Source: Litorimonas taeanensis (GTDB lineage Bacteria > Pseudomonadota > Alphaproteobacteria > Caulobacterales > Maricaulaceae). From it: a stretch of DNA of 64,000 bases. Shown one piece after another: positions 1-8,341 of the stretch. The DNA lies in assembly GCF_003634015.1 (NCBI RefSeq), contig NZ_RBII01000002.1:248001-312000 (forward strand), written 5' to 3'. The notes beneath the pieces are model-generated. The model saw only the letters and a program-made list of their open reading frames with translations. It did not search any database and had not been told where the DNA came from. Positions within the stretch are counted from its first letter, which is position 1. Each line of letters opens with the position of its first letter. Both the position numbers and the translations under genes were made by a program.

Positions 1-178
1 TATAGGGATAATTTCCAAAAACTGAATTCAACCCCCCAAGAATTACCAAGAAATCCTGACAGCTCTCCGCCTTTGCACCGTAAAATTTGTAATTGATACC
101 TTTACCTCATGCCCTCATACTGATTTACGATAGCTATCAATGTTTATTATTGTTTAGCGAAAAACCAAAAGCAGCTGC

Positions 179-1522
179 ATGCCCTCACGCCCTGAAATCG
201 GCCTTTTAGCTTGTCTCGCCATCATTGCGATTTTGGCTTTAGGCATTATCGTACAAGCCCCCCTATTACCGACGCTTATTATCGTCACGCTTTATGCTGT
301 CTTGGGGTGGACTCTACACCGAATTTCGACGTCTAAGGCGCGGAAAACAGAATCTGAATTCGGCACGCCCAGAAAATCCGTACGGCACTTAGATAGCTGG
401 ATTAATGTAATAGACGCCTTACCTGTAGCTTGCGCCCTTATTGATAGAGATAAACGCGTCATCCACGCCAATAAAAGAGCGCAAGACTTAGCCACGATTG
501 ACAAAATCGGTTTACCACTATCAAGCTATCTGAGAGGAACAGAGATTATACAAGCTTTGGAGCGTGCACAGGCGGGATATTCTACTCAGCCCGTTGAGAT
601 TTTAAAGCTCACGCCTGAAGAACGCTATCTTCGGGTAACATTAACGACTGCGAGCCTTGTTCGCCCAAGTAATGGTCAAAGTTATCTACTGGCTGTTATC
701 ACAGACATTACAGAAGACCGTGTCAGCCAGATGCAAAAGGCTGACTTTTTAGCCAATGCTTCACATGAGCTAAAAACGCCTATTGCTTCACTTCTTGGAT
801 ATATTGAGACGCTCCGCCATCACGCCAAAGACGATCCTGTCGCACAAGAAAAATTCTTAGGGATTATGCAGAGCCAAGCTGAACGCATGGTACGTTTAAT
901 CGATGACTTATTATCTTTGCGGAAAATTGAGCAAATAGAACATATCGCCCCCGAAGATATGGCGGATATAAATCAATCCCTGAAGGCGGCGATGGAAGTT
1001 GTTACACCCATAGCTGAGAAAAATGGCGTCACGTTGAGTTATAAAGGGCCTGATAAAGCCATAACTCGCGCAACCAGAGATGAATCCGTTCAACTCTTTT
1101 TGAATTTAATCGATAACGCCGTAAAATTTACACCGCGTGGGGAGTCTGTAAAAATTAAAGTATCGTCCGTTCGGAATTGGTCTCCTGCAGTAGCTTTTCG
1201 GGATAGCTCATTACCGGCAGAGAGCCCCAGTCGGCGTATTGCTGAACCCCCCAAATCAACAATCCAAGGTAAGGTCTGGCAAATTCAAATACGTGACCAA
1301 GGCCCCGGTTTCGCCCGTGAGCATCTACCTCGAATTGGGGAACGGTTCTATCGCATCGCAGGGGATCTTTCCTCGAAAGAAAAAGGAACAGGCCTTGGCC
1401 TAGCCATTGTCAAACACATTACGATTCGCCACAGAGCTGGCCTCTACATTCGAAGCCAGCAGGGTGAAGGCACTGAATTCACTGTTGTCTTGCCATTTAT
1501 TTCAGAGAAAAAAGCGAAGTAA
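179..1522 (+). CDS. phoR: Phosphate regulon sensor histidine kinase PhoR
   Basis: Membrane sensor kinase that phosphorylates PhoB when phosphate is limiting. Two hydrophobic segments at residues ~7-27 and 29-46 anchor it, followed by a PAS-like domain (~74-180). The HisKA box SHELKTP gives the phospho-accepting His at 196. The ATPase domain shows the N box around Asn313 (DNAVKF), G1 DQGPGFA (~373) and G2 GTGLGLAI (~403). A hydrophilic stretch at ~331-364 interrupts the usual short spacing between N box and G1. At 447 aa the length is normal for PhoR. The assignment as PhoR, rather than another PAS kinase, rests on phoU and phoB directly downstream. No strong Shine-Dalgarno precedes the chosen ATG. 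Confidence 0.9.
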   Translation: MPSRPEIGLLACLAIIAILALGIIVQAPLLPTLIIVTLYAVLGWTLHRISTSKARKTESEFGTPRKSVRHLDSWINVIDALPVACALIDRDKRVIHANKRAQDLATIDKIGLPLSSYLRGTEIIQALERAQAGYSTQPVEILKLTPEERYLRVTLTTASLVRPSNGQSYLLAVITDITEDRVSQMQKADFLANASHELKTPIASLLGYIETLRHHAKDDPVAQEKFLGIMQSQAERMVRLIDDLLSLRKIEQIEHIAPEDMADINQSLKAAMEVVTPIAEKNGVTLSYKGPDKAITRATRDESVQLFLNLIDNAVKFTPRGESVKIKVSSVRNWSPAVAFRDSSLPAESPSRRIAEPPKSTIQGKVWQIQIRDQGPGFAREHLPRIGERFYRIAGDLSSKEKGTGLGLAIVKHITIRHRAGLYIRSQQGEGTEFTVVLPFISEKKAK

Positions 1523-1559
1523 TTCAGCCCCATCATTAGGCCAACCCTTTCCCACCACA

Positions 1560-1577
1560 TTGTCACAGAGCTGTATT
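1560..1577 (+). promoter_or_regulatory. Candidate PHO box upstream of phoU
   Basis: Two imperfect direct repeats, TTGTCAC and CTGTATT, are separated by 4 bases. Each matches 5 of 7 positions of the PhoB half-site CTGTCAT, with the expected 11-base period. The site lies 56 bases before the phoU start, in the phoR-phoU gap. Autoregulation by PhoB is known in the family; use of this site is inference. Confidence 0.4.
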
Positions 1578-1632
1578 CGGTGCGTCATAATTCTGTTGTA
1601 AAATTGACATAGGTGGGCGTAAGACGAGGTAT

Positions 1633-2340
1633 ATGATGAATAAATTAGCCGACCATATTGTCAGCGGGTATGATGCCGACCTGAATGACTTAAATGCTAA
1701 ACTCTCTCAAATGGGTAGCTTGGCCGAAACCATGCTGTCTGATGTTATTCGCTCTTTAAAAAAAAGAGACAATGAATTGGCAGAGGCTGTTATTGCCGCT
1801 GATTCTCAGGTGAACCGCTTTCAAGAAGAAATTGATGAAGACGCCCTTCGAATCGTTGCTTTGCGTCATCCGATGGCCTCTGACTTACGCCGTGTTATGG
1901 GCGCTGTTAGGGTTGCAAATGATATGGAACGCGTTGGCGACCTTGCCGAGGGTATTGCGTGGCGTACTTTATCCTTGAACGAGGTGGACCGCCTAAGCCT
2001 TGCCAAAGGCGTGGCCCGAATGGGTAAAATGGTAAAAGGTCAACTGTCTCAAGCGCTCGATGCTTTATTACGTGAAGACACAGATTTAGCCGTACAAATC
2101 TGGCTTGCCGACGAAGATGTCGATGAAATGTATAACTCTATATTCAGAGAGTTACTGACTTATATGATGGCTGACCCCAGAACTATCACAGCCAGCGCGT
2201 CTCTTTTATTCATCGCAAAGAATATGGAGCGCATAGGCGACTTGGCCACCAATATTTGCGAATCAATCTATTTCACCGTGAATGGCACACAGCTAATTCG
2301 CGACCATCGTGTTGAAAAAGCACGGAAAAATGGGAAATAA
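1633..2340 (+). CDS. phoU: Phosphate signalling complex protein PhoU
   Basis: Peripheral helical protein that couples the Pst phosphate transporter to PhoR and restrains PhoR when phosphate is plentiful. The 235 aa are nearly all helix and form two PhoU repeats; the metal-binding E/D-rich stretches of the family are visible in RVANDMERVGD (first repeat) and IAKNMERIGDLA (second). Two adjacent ATGs open the frame; a GAGG at 1625-1628 suits the second (1636) at least as well. It lies between phoR and phoB, only 15 bases before phoB, so the two are probably co-transcribed. Confidence 0.93.
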   Translation: MMNKLADHIVSGYDADLNDLNAKLSQMGSLAETMLSDVIRSLKKRDNELAEAVIAADSQVNRFQEEIDEDALRIVALRHPMASDLRRVMGAVRVANDMERVGDLAEGIAWRTLSLNEVDRLSLAKGVARMGKMVKGQLSQALDALLREDTDLAVQIWLADEDVDEMYNSIFRELLTYMMADPRTITASASLLFIAKNMERIGDLATNICESIYFTVNGTQLIRDHRVEKARKNGK

Positions 2341-2355
2341 TTTCCAGAGGCTATT

Positions 2356-3045
2356 ATGAAACCATATGTTTTAATTGTTGAAGACGAAGATGCTCTTTCC
2401 ACTTTGTTGGAATACAACTTTACAAAAGAAGGCTACGAAACTGCCATAGCAGAAGATGGTGAGGAAGCCTTGCTTATGGCCGAAGAACGCACGCCTGATC
2501 TTATCCTCTTGGACTGGATGCTTCCTAAATTATCAGGTGTGGAGGTCTGCCGCCGACTTCGTCGCAACAAGAAAACCACCAGCACCCCCGTCATCATGTT
2601 AACCGCACGTAGCGATGAAACGGATAAAATTACGGGTTTGGATTACGGGGCGGACGACTATCTCGTTAAGCCATTCTCTATGCCGGAATTGTTTGCGCGG
2701 ACACGATCTTTGCTAAGACGCGCCAAACCCGCCCTTCTCCAAGACATTATCGTCCAAGGCGATATCGAAGTGGATATGCAAGCTTTTCGTGTCAAACGCG
2801 GCGAGAAAACAATTCATCTTGGCCCGACAGAATTCCGTTTATTGGAACATTTTATCAAAAATCCTGGGCGTGTTTTTTCACGCGAACAGTTACTTGATAC
2901 GGTTTGGGGGCGTGATGTTTATGTTGAGGCAAGAACCGTCGATGTCCATATTGGCCGCTTACGCAAAGCCCTAGGCGCACCAAAATTACCAGACCCAATC
3001 CGAACAGTCCGTTCAGCAGGATATGCATTTGAGCCGAAAGCCTAA
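2356..3045 (+). CDS. phoB: Phosphate response regulator PhoB
   Basis: OmpR-family transcription factor that binds PHO boxes when phosphorylated by PhoR. The N-terminal receiver has the acidic pair E9/D10, phospho-acceptor Asp53 (LILLDWMLPK), Thr83 and Lys105 (YLVKPF). The C-terminal winged helix (~130-227) ends in the typical RTVDVHIGRLRKAL and VRSAGYAFE. At 229 aa it has the standard PhoB length. The upstream gene is phoU and the downstream gene is convergent. Confidence 0.95.
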   Translation: MKPYVLIVEDEDALSTLLEYNFTKEGYETAIAEDGEEALLMAEERTPDLILLDWMLPKLSGVEVCRRLRRNKKTTSTPVIMLTARSDETDKITGLDYGADDYLVKPFSMPELFARTRSLLRRAKPALLQDIIVQGDIEVDMQAFRVKRGEKTIHLGPTEFRLLEHFIKNPGRVFSREQLLDTVWGRDVYVEARTVDVHIGRLRKALGAPKLPDPIRTVRSAGYAFEPKA

Positions 3046-3060
3046 TTCGGCTCTCGGCTT
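3031..3060 (+). terminator. Possible hairpin terminator over the phoB 3' end
   Basis: GAGCCGA (3031-3037) pairs with TCGGCTC (3047-3053) across a 9-base loop that contains the phoB stop codon. It lies between the convergent phoB and aminotransferase genes. There is no clear T-run on the plus side, so termination is only plausible. Confidence 0.3.
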
Positions 3061-3065
3061 AACGG

Positions 3066-4259
3066 TTAAAGAACGTCTAAAATCGCTTTTGCGAGTAAAG
3101 GGATATTTCGTATATTTGCACCCGCAATATTTATACGGCCCGAATTTGTCATATAGACTGAGTAATCAGCCCTAAGAGCTTCGGCTTGTTCCTTTGAAAC
3201 AGGCAATGTCGAAAACATGCCGTTCTGTGCTTTTACCGCATTCGCCATGACTTCTGAACCTTGCACCGCAAGTTCATTTGAAAGCCGTGAACGCAAATCT
3301 AACATCCGGTTTCGCATGGCGTCCAATTCTTCAATCCACATAGCGCGGAGCTCTGAATCATTAAGTATCTTCGCGACAAGCGCAGCGCCATGATCAGGCG
3401 GCATTGAGATAATTTTGCGTTGAATAGACCCTAATTGGCTCTGTGCAATTTTCGCTGTCTCTTGGTCTTTCGTTACAACAGCAATTAGGCCTACCCGCTC
3501 ACGGTAAAGACCAAAATTCTTTGAACAACTCGCAGCCACTAAGGCTTCAGGACATGTCGCCAGTATTTTCCGCAGACCATAAACATCATCTTCCATGCCA
3601 CGGCCAAGGCCAAAATAAGCAAGATCAACATAAGGCAAGAGGTTACGCTCGACTAAAAACTCAGCCATGTAATCCCATTGTTCGTGAGACAAGTCTGCAC
3701 CTGTAGGATTATGGCAACAGCCATGTAACAATACAACATCCCCAGCTTTGGCTTTAGAGCGAAGGTGATCAATCATATCCTCAAAATCGACGCCCAAAGT
3801 TTCGCGATTATAATAAGGATAATTCTCCATCTTTAGCCCAGCAGAACTAATTAGCGGTGTATGATTGGCCCAAGTCGGTGTGCTGACCCAAACAGTCGCA
3901 TCCGGAGCCGCGGATTTAATCACTTCAGCTCCAAGACGTAGCGCTCCTGATCCGCCGCCCGCCTGTGCAGATGCTAACCGGCCTTCCGTTATGACGGAGT
4001 TATCCTCACCAAACATCATCGCGCACATCGCATCACGGAAATCAGCACGACCAACAGTAGAGACATAGGACTTGGTCTGCTCTTCTGCCCACCAGCGTTT
4101 TTCAGCTTCTTTGACGGCCTTCATGACCGTCGTTTCGCCCGCATCATTTTTGTACACCCCGACGCCGAGATCAATTTTATTCGGATTAGTATCAGCCTTA
4201 CAGGCCTCCATTAACGCCATAATTGCGTCAGGTGCGCGAGGAACGAGATATTCAAACAT
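3066..4259 (-). CDS. Aromatic/aspartate aminotransferase, class I
   Basis: PLP-dependent transaminase of the AspC/TyrB subgroup, moving the amino group between aspartate or aromatic amino acids and 2-oxoglutarate. Visible hallmarks are CCHNPTGADL (~181-190), the PLP lysine K247 in SCSKNFGLYRERVG, and the VGVYK motif near the N terminus (33-37). The length of 397 aa is normal. It converges on phoB with a 20-base gap and stands alone. Sequence alone does not separate aspartate from aromatic preference, so I give no symbol. Confidence 0.9.
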   Translation of the reverse strand: MFEYLVPRAPDAIMALMEACKADTNPNKIDLGVGVYKNDAGETTVMKAVKEAEKRWWAEEQTKSYVSTVGRADFRDAMCAMMFGEDNSVITEGRLASAQAGGGSGALRLGAEVIKSAAPDATVWVSTPTWANHTPLISSAGLKMENYPYYNRETLGVDFEDMIDHLRSKAKAGDVVLLHGCCHNPTGADLSHEQWDYMAEFLVERNLLPYVDLAYFGLGRGMEDDVYGLRKILATCPEALVAASCSKNFGLYRERVGLIAVVTKDQETAKIAQSQLGSIQRKIISMPPDHGAALVAKILNDSELRAMWIEELDAMRNRMLDLRSRLSNELAVQGSEVMANAVKAQNGMFSTLPVSKEQAEALRADYSVYMTNSGRINIAGANIRNIPLLAKAILDVL

Positions 4260-4457
4260 TTAAAAATCCATCAATACAAAATCGAATGTAACACCATTTG
4301 CCCCACTGACTATATCAGGGCTTACTGATTTAAAAGCAGGCAATAACGCGTTACCCCCAAGAATGACACTTTTTTATTTGTCATGAGCCAATTGCCTCGC
4401 CTATGGTCGTTCAAATATAAAATTTGTGCCTTAAAATAGGCTGGGAGATATTGCTTC

Positions 4458-5930
4458 ATGGAAACATTTAACGCGCTGATGGAGACCCTTAACGGTTTTG
4501 TTTGGGGCCCGCCAATGATGGTCCTTCTTTTGGGTGTCGGTTTCTTTTTAACCGTCGGATTACGGTTTCTCTCCATCCTTCGTGTGGGGTATGGGTTTAA
4601 ACAACTTTTCAAGAAACGGACTGGCGAAGCTCATGAAGGCGATGTCTCGCCATTTGCTGCTTTGATGACGGCCTTATCTTCAACTGTAGGAACAGGCAAC
4701 ATCGCTGGCGTCGCTGCCGCCATTGCAATTGGCGGTCCTGGCGCAGTCTTCTGGATGTGGATGACAGCCATTTTAGGAACAGCCACAAAATTTGCTGAAG
4801 GGGTTCTTTCCGTACGCTTTCGAGAAATCGACGCCAATGGAAACCGCGTTGGCGGACCGATGTATTATATCAAAAATGGCCTAGGCCCGAAATTTATCGG
4901 CCTTGCTTTTGCCTTTGCTTTATTTGGTATCATTGGCGCGCTCTCTACTGGGAATGCGGTTCAGGCCAATTCCATCGCAGATGCTTTACAAAGCCAATAT
5001 AATTTTGACCCTCGTATTGTTGCTGTTGTTCTTGCGCTGCTTGTGGGCGGAGTGGTTTTTGGAGGCATTAAACGAATTGGGGCCGTCGCTTCTCGCCTCG
5101 TTCCTCTTATGGCTTTGCTTTATATCAGCGCCGCCCTCATCGTGATTGCCGCCAATATTGGTAACGTGCCTGCCGCATTTGGTATGATTTTCAAAGGCGC
5201 TTTCGGTATGCAAGAAGCTGGCACAGGCATCACCATTGGCTTGATGATGTTAGCCATGCAAAAAGGCATCGCTCGCGGCCTCTTTTCTAATGAGGCAGGT
5301 CAGGGATCAGCTCCAATTGCTCATGCTGCTGCTCAAAATAACGACCCAGTCAACCAAGGTATTATTGCCATGCTTGGCACAATTATCGACACGTTGATTA
5401 TCTGTACAATTACAGCGCTCGTCATTCTAACATCAGGCGTAATGACGCCCGATTGCCTTGCTAACCCTGCGATTTTAGAAATGCTAAAAAGCGGCTCTAC
5501 TCCAATGGGTTGTGAAATTGGAGTGCCTTTAACGGCCCAGGCCTTTGATGCCGTTTTGGTTGGTTTTGGCGGTCATATCGTAACGATATGTCTAGCGATA
5601 TTTGCGTTCACAACCATTATCGGTTGGTCATATTATGGTGAACGCTGCACAGCCTTTATCTTTAAAGAGAAATCGATTCCTATTTTCCGTGCTTTTTGGG
5701 TCCTGGCTGTTTTCGCGTCCACTTATGCCATGTCATTCGAAACAGATGGCGACAATATGGTAGTGGCAACTTTCTGGCTTATCGCGGATAGTTTGACTGG
5801 GCTGATGGCCGCGCCAAACTTAATTGCGCTTATCTTCCTTTCACCAATTGTCTTCAAAATGGCGAAGGAATATTTCGACAAAGAGAAAATCGCGACTGAC
5901 GGCTTAATAGACCAAGATGATTTAAAATAG
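4458..5930 (+). CDS. Alanine/glycine:cation symporter (AGCS family)
   Basis: Inner-membrane symporter taking up alanine or glycine with sodium or protons. The 490 aa contain about 10-11 hydrophobic segments and the AGCS signatures PFAALMTALSSTVGTGNIAG near residue 65 and GLFSNEAGQGSAPIAHAAA near 275. The start ATG is preceded by GGGAGA about 12 bases upstream. It is monocistronic: an aminotransferase diverges upstream and a strong terminator follows. The exact substrate is unproven. Confidence 0.9.
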   Translation: METFNALMETLNGFVWGPPMMVLLLGVGFFLTVGLRFLSILRVGYGFKQLFKKRTGEAHEGDVSPFAALMTALSSTVGTGNIAGVAAAIAIGGPGAVFWMWMTAILGTATKFAEGVLSVRFREIDANGNRVGGPMYYIKNGLGPKFIGLAFAFALFGIIGALSTGNAVQANSIADALQSQYNFDPRIVAVVLALLVGGVVFGGIKRIGAVASRLVPLMALLYISAALIVIAANIGNVPAAFGMIFKGAFGMQEAGTGITIGLMMLAMQKGIARGLFSNEAGQGSAPIAHAAAQNNDPVNQGIIAMLGTIIDTLIICTITALVILTSGVMTPDCLANPAILEMLKSGSTPMGCEIGVPLTAQAFDAVLVGFGGHIVTICLAIFAFTTIIGWSYYGERCTAFIFKEKSIPIFRAFWVLAVFASTYAMSFETDGDNMVVATFWLIADSLTGLMAAPNLIALIFLSPIVFKMAKEYFDKEKIATDGLIDQDDLK

Positions 5931-5968
5931 GTCTTAACGATTTAGTCGCCTTATAGGCGAAAAAATCT

Positions 5969-5997
5969 AAACCCCGACACCGTGTCGGGGTTTTTTT
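5969..5997 (+). terminator. Rho-independent terminator after the AGCS symporter
   Basis: A GC-rich perfect stem, AACCCCGACA paired with TGTCGGGGTT, closes on a very short loop and runs into seven or more T residues. A smaller hairpin (TCGCC/GGCGA, 5945-5959) sits just before it. Confidence 0.92.
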
Positions 5998-6098
5998 ATT
6001 TGTCCAAAGCGCCAAATCAATCCACAAGAGTGATAACAGAATTGGGCCCGTGCCACAGCGCGCCCCTTTCAATACAGAATTAAAGCGAGACCGTGATC

Positions 6099-6746
6099 AT
6101 GAGTGAACCCATTATAAAATTAACCCCGTCAACACTCGCAGCTTTGATGTGCTCTCGCATATGCCACGACCTCATTAATCCTGTTGGCATGGTGAATACG
6201 GGCTTAGAAGTTCTGGATGATAAATCGAATGTAGAGATGCATGAAGACGCAATTGAACTTATCCGCACGTCTTCGAGACAAGCCAATGCCAAACTTAACT
6301 TTTTACGGGATGCTTTCGGAGCCGCGGGCTCCTCTGCAGGCATTATCCCATTAGCCGACACCATCAAAAAAATTGAAGATATGTATAAAGATGGCAAAGC
6401 AAATTTCATCTGGGAAATGACCCGTGATGAATTACCAAAAGGACAAGCCCGTCTTTTAATGAATTTAGTCATGTTGGCGGTAAATGCGATTCCCCGTGGC
6501 GGCGACATTGTTATATCTGAGTCTGGTGAGAATAAGCGTATTAGACTTAAGTCTACTGGAAGGCGGGCAAAACTTGACCCGAACATTGCCGCTGCCCTCG
6601 CTGGGAAAGCCCCCGAAGGCGGCTTTGATGGCCGCACTATCCAGCCTTTTTATGCTGGTATGATTGCACGCGAAATTCAGTGCGTTATTACAGCCCAAGC
6701 GGAAGAAGATAGCGTAACATTTGAGATAACCCCCGCGGCAAGTTAA
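6099..6746 (+). CDS. chpT: Histidine phosphotransferase ChpT
   Basis: ChpT accepts phosphate from the hybrid kinase CckA and hands it to CtrA and CpdR, controlling cell cycle, motility and division in alphaproteobacteria. The dimerisation helix carries the phospho-His at residue 23 (RICHDLINPVG). A degenerate Bergerat-like domain follows, with no intact ATP-binding glycine boxes, as expected for ChpT. Starting from ATG 6099 gives 215 aa; an in-frame GTG at 6093 would add two residues. The next genes are a receiver and a CheR-like protein on the same strand. No ctrA, cckA or cpdR lies in the window. Confidence 0.88.
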   Translation: MSEPIIKLTPSTLAALMCSRICHDLINPVGMVNTGLEVLDDKSNVEMHEDAIELIRTSSRQANAKLNFLRDAFGAAGSSAGIIPLADTIKKIEDMYKDGKANFIWEMTRDELPKGQARLLMNLVMLAVNAIPRGGDIVISESGENKRIRLKSTGRRAKLDPNIAAALAGKAPEGGFDGRTIQPFYAGMIAREIQCVITAQAEEDSVTFEITPAAS

Positions 6747-6894
6747 GCTCGAAGCCTGCAATTAAAATGCGGAAACCTATTCAAAAACTATCTTGGCTTT
6801 AGCCCGTCTTAACCCTTTTTCGGCATAAATCTCATTATGCAAACCGTTCTGCCTTACTGATTCTGAACGCAAACGAAATCGGACGATACTTTTT

Positions 6895-7965
6895 ATGGGT
6901 GATAGCACACAACAGGCCCGCGCCTTTATGCGCAACTGCCAATCTGCCCTTGCAGATTTGGATGGGACGAATCCTGCTGATTTGCCTGCTGAAGACCTCA
7001 CTAAAGCTCTTACGGATGTGCAAAGCGGCGCAAAACTTAATCATGCACGCGCCATTTATCGCGCCGCGCAAGATACGTTAAACGCCGTACAAACGTCTCA
7101 GCCTGTGACTCATCACTTACGCACATTGACATATTTACTGGCGCAATATGAAGAAGGTTTGATTGAACTGGAAGGCCTAGAATTAGACGTTAATCGCGGC
7201 GAAACACAAGAATCATCTGATGTTATTGCTCTAACGCTTTCTCCAGACGCTCAAAAAGACAGAGCTGAAGATGCTTTAAAAGCATCAATTCACTTGGCGC
7301 GCCCAAATGAACAGCCCATGCTTTCAACGCTTTTGGCCTTTTCAAAAGGGGAAGCTAAGAAAGAACACAAGCCTCACGCTTCAACTGAGGCATTTTCTGA
7401 TACAAGTTCTGTAGAGAAGCAAACTCTAGTCAAACCCACGCGTTTATCTGAGGTCGCCTCTGAAATCGCTATGGACGCCTTTATTAGCGAGATAATCCAA
7501 ATTGGCCTAAGTGAAGCCCGGCAGCGTGGTATAACCCTCAGCCTATCTTATGACGTGGCTGGCTTTGCCCTATCTAAGCTCGAAGCCGAAAAGATGCGCA
7601 TGCGCCTAGAAGCTTGGATTAGCCGTTTAGTCTTACATCTGTCTATTCATATCTCACCCGAAGAACTGGGCCACATTGATATCAGTGTAAATGGTAAGAA
7701 TCTTCAGCTTACTGCCAATGCGCCCGCGATGGCTGGCATCATAATGAGTGCAGCGCCCGATACGAAACTGACATCACAAAGCGTAGACCCTATCACAGGT
7801 AATCTGGTCCTCAGCCTCTCTGTAAACCCAATCGCTCAGGCTGAAGTTTCACCCAAAATGCCTGTTGATGAAGGTATAGGCGCAAGACTTGGCGCTTTGA
7901 TGGAACAGCCATTAATGGATGAGGACAGCACTCTTGTCTTGTTTGAATCGAAACGAGCCGTTTAA
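6895..7965 (+). CDS. Unrecognised protein in the chpT-cheY-cheR cluster
   Basis: A 356-aa soluble protein whose family I do not recognise. Residues 1-100 look helical and could resemble a phosphotransfer or dimerisation bundle. Residues ~100-185 are acidic and low in order. Residues ~190-330 mix helix and strand, like a degenerate kinase/ATPase fold with no nucleotide-binding motifs. Its stop overlaps the receiver's start (TTTAATGAC), so translation is probably coupled. The location suggests an adaptor, scaffold or dead-kinase role with that receiver, but this is inference. There is no signal peptide or membrane segment. Confidence 0.8.
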   Translation: MGDSTQQARAFMRNCQSALADLDGTNPADLPAEDLTKALTDVQSGAKLNHARAIYRAAQDTLNAVQTSQPVTHHLRTLTYLLAQYEEGLIELEGLELDVNRGETQESSDVIALTLSPDAQKDRAEDALKASIHLARPNEQPMLSTLLAFSKGEAKKEHKPHASTEAFSDTSSVEKQTLVKPTRLSEVASEIAMDAFISEIIQIGLSEARQRGITLSLSYDVAGFALSKLEAEKMRMRLEAWISRLVLHLSIHISPEELGHIDISVNGKNLQLTANAPAMAGIIMSAAPDTKLTSQSVDPITGNLVLSLSVNPIAQAEVSPKMPVDEGIGARLGALMEQPLMDEDSTLVLFESKRAV

Positions 7966-8339
7966 TGACGACACAGCGCACTTGTTTAATTGTTGATGAT
8001 TCCAAAATGATCCGCCGCGTGGCTTCGCGGATTTTGAAGGATTTAGACTTTCAAGTCACCGAGGCCGCTAATGGGCAAGAAGCTTTGGATCAGTGCCGTA
8101 TTAACATGCCCGATGCAATTTTATTGGACTGGCATATGCCGGTTATGGACGGCTTTGCCTTTTTAAAAGTGTTGCGTGATGTGCCCAATGGCCAACATCC
8201 TGTTATCGTTTTTTGCACGGCAGAACGCAGTGTCGAGAAAATAACACAAGCCCTACAATTTGGCGCCAATGAATATGTTATGAAACCTTTTGATTCCGAT
8301 ATTATAGAATCGAAGTTTCAATTGGCGGGCCTGCTCTAA
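7965..8339 (+). CDS. CheY-like single-domain response regulator
   Basis: Stand-alone receiver of 124 aa. It has the acidic pocket DDSK at 11-14, phospho-acceptor Asp55 (AILLDWHMPVMDG), Thr85 and Lys107 (YVMKPFD). It has no output domain, so it acts by protein contact. The ATG overlaps the stop of the upstream gene, and the CheR-like gene begins 2 bases after its stop. Being next to chpT, it could receive phosphate from ChpT or act with the CheR-like protein. It is not obviously CpdR or DivK by sequence. Confidence 0.9.
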   Translation: MTTQRTCLIVDDSKMIRRVASRILKDLDFQVTEAANGQEALDQCRINMPDAILLDWHMPVMDGFAFLKVLRDVPNGQHPVIVFCTAERSVEKITQALQFGANEYVMKPFDSDIIESKFQLAGLL

Positions 8340-8341
8340 CC

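Noticed and set aside
6080-6637. 185-codon minus-strand frame opposite chpT
   Set aside because: Shadow of chpT codon structure; the sense frame has the conserved phospho-His motif.
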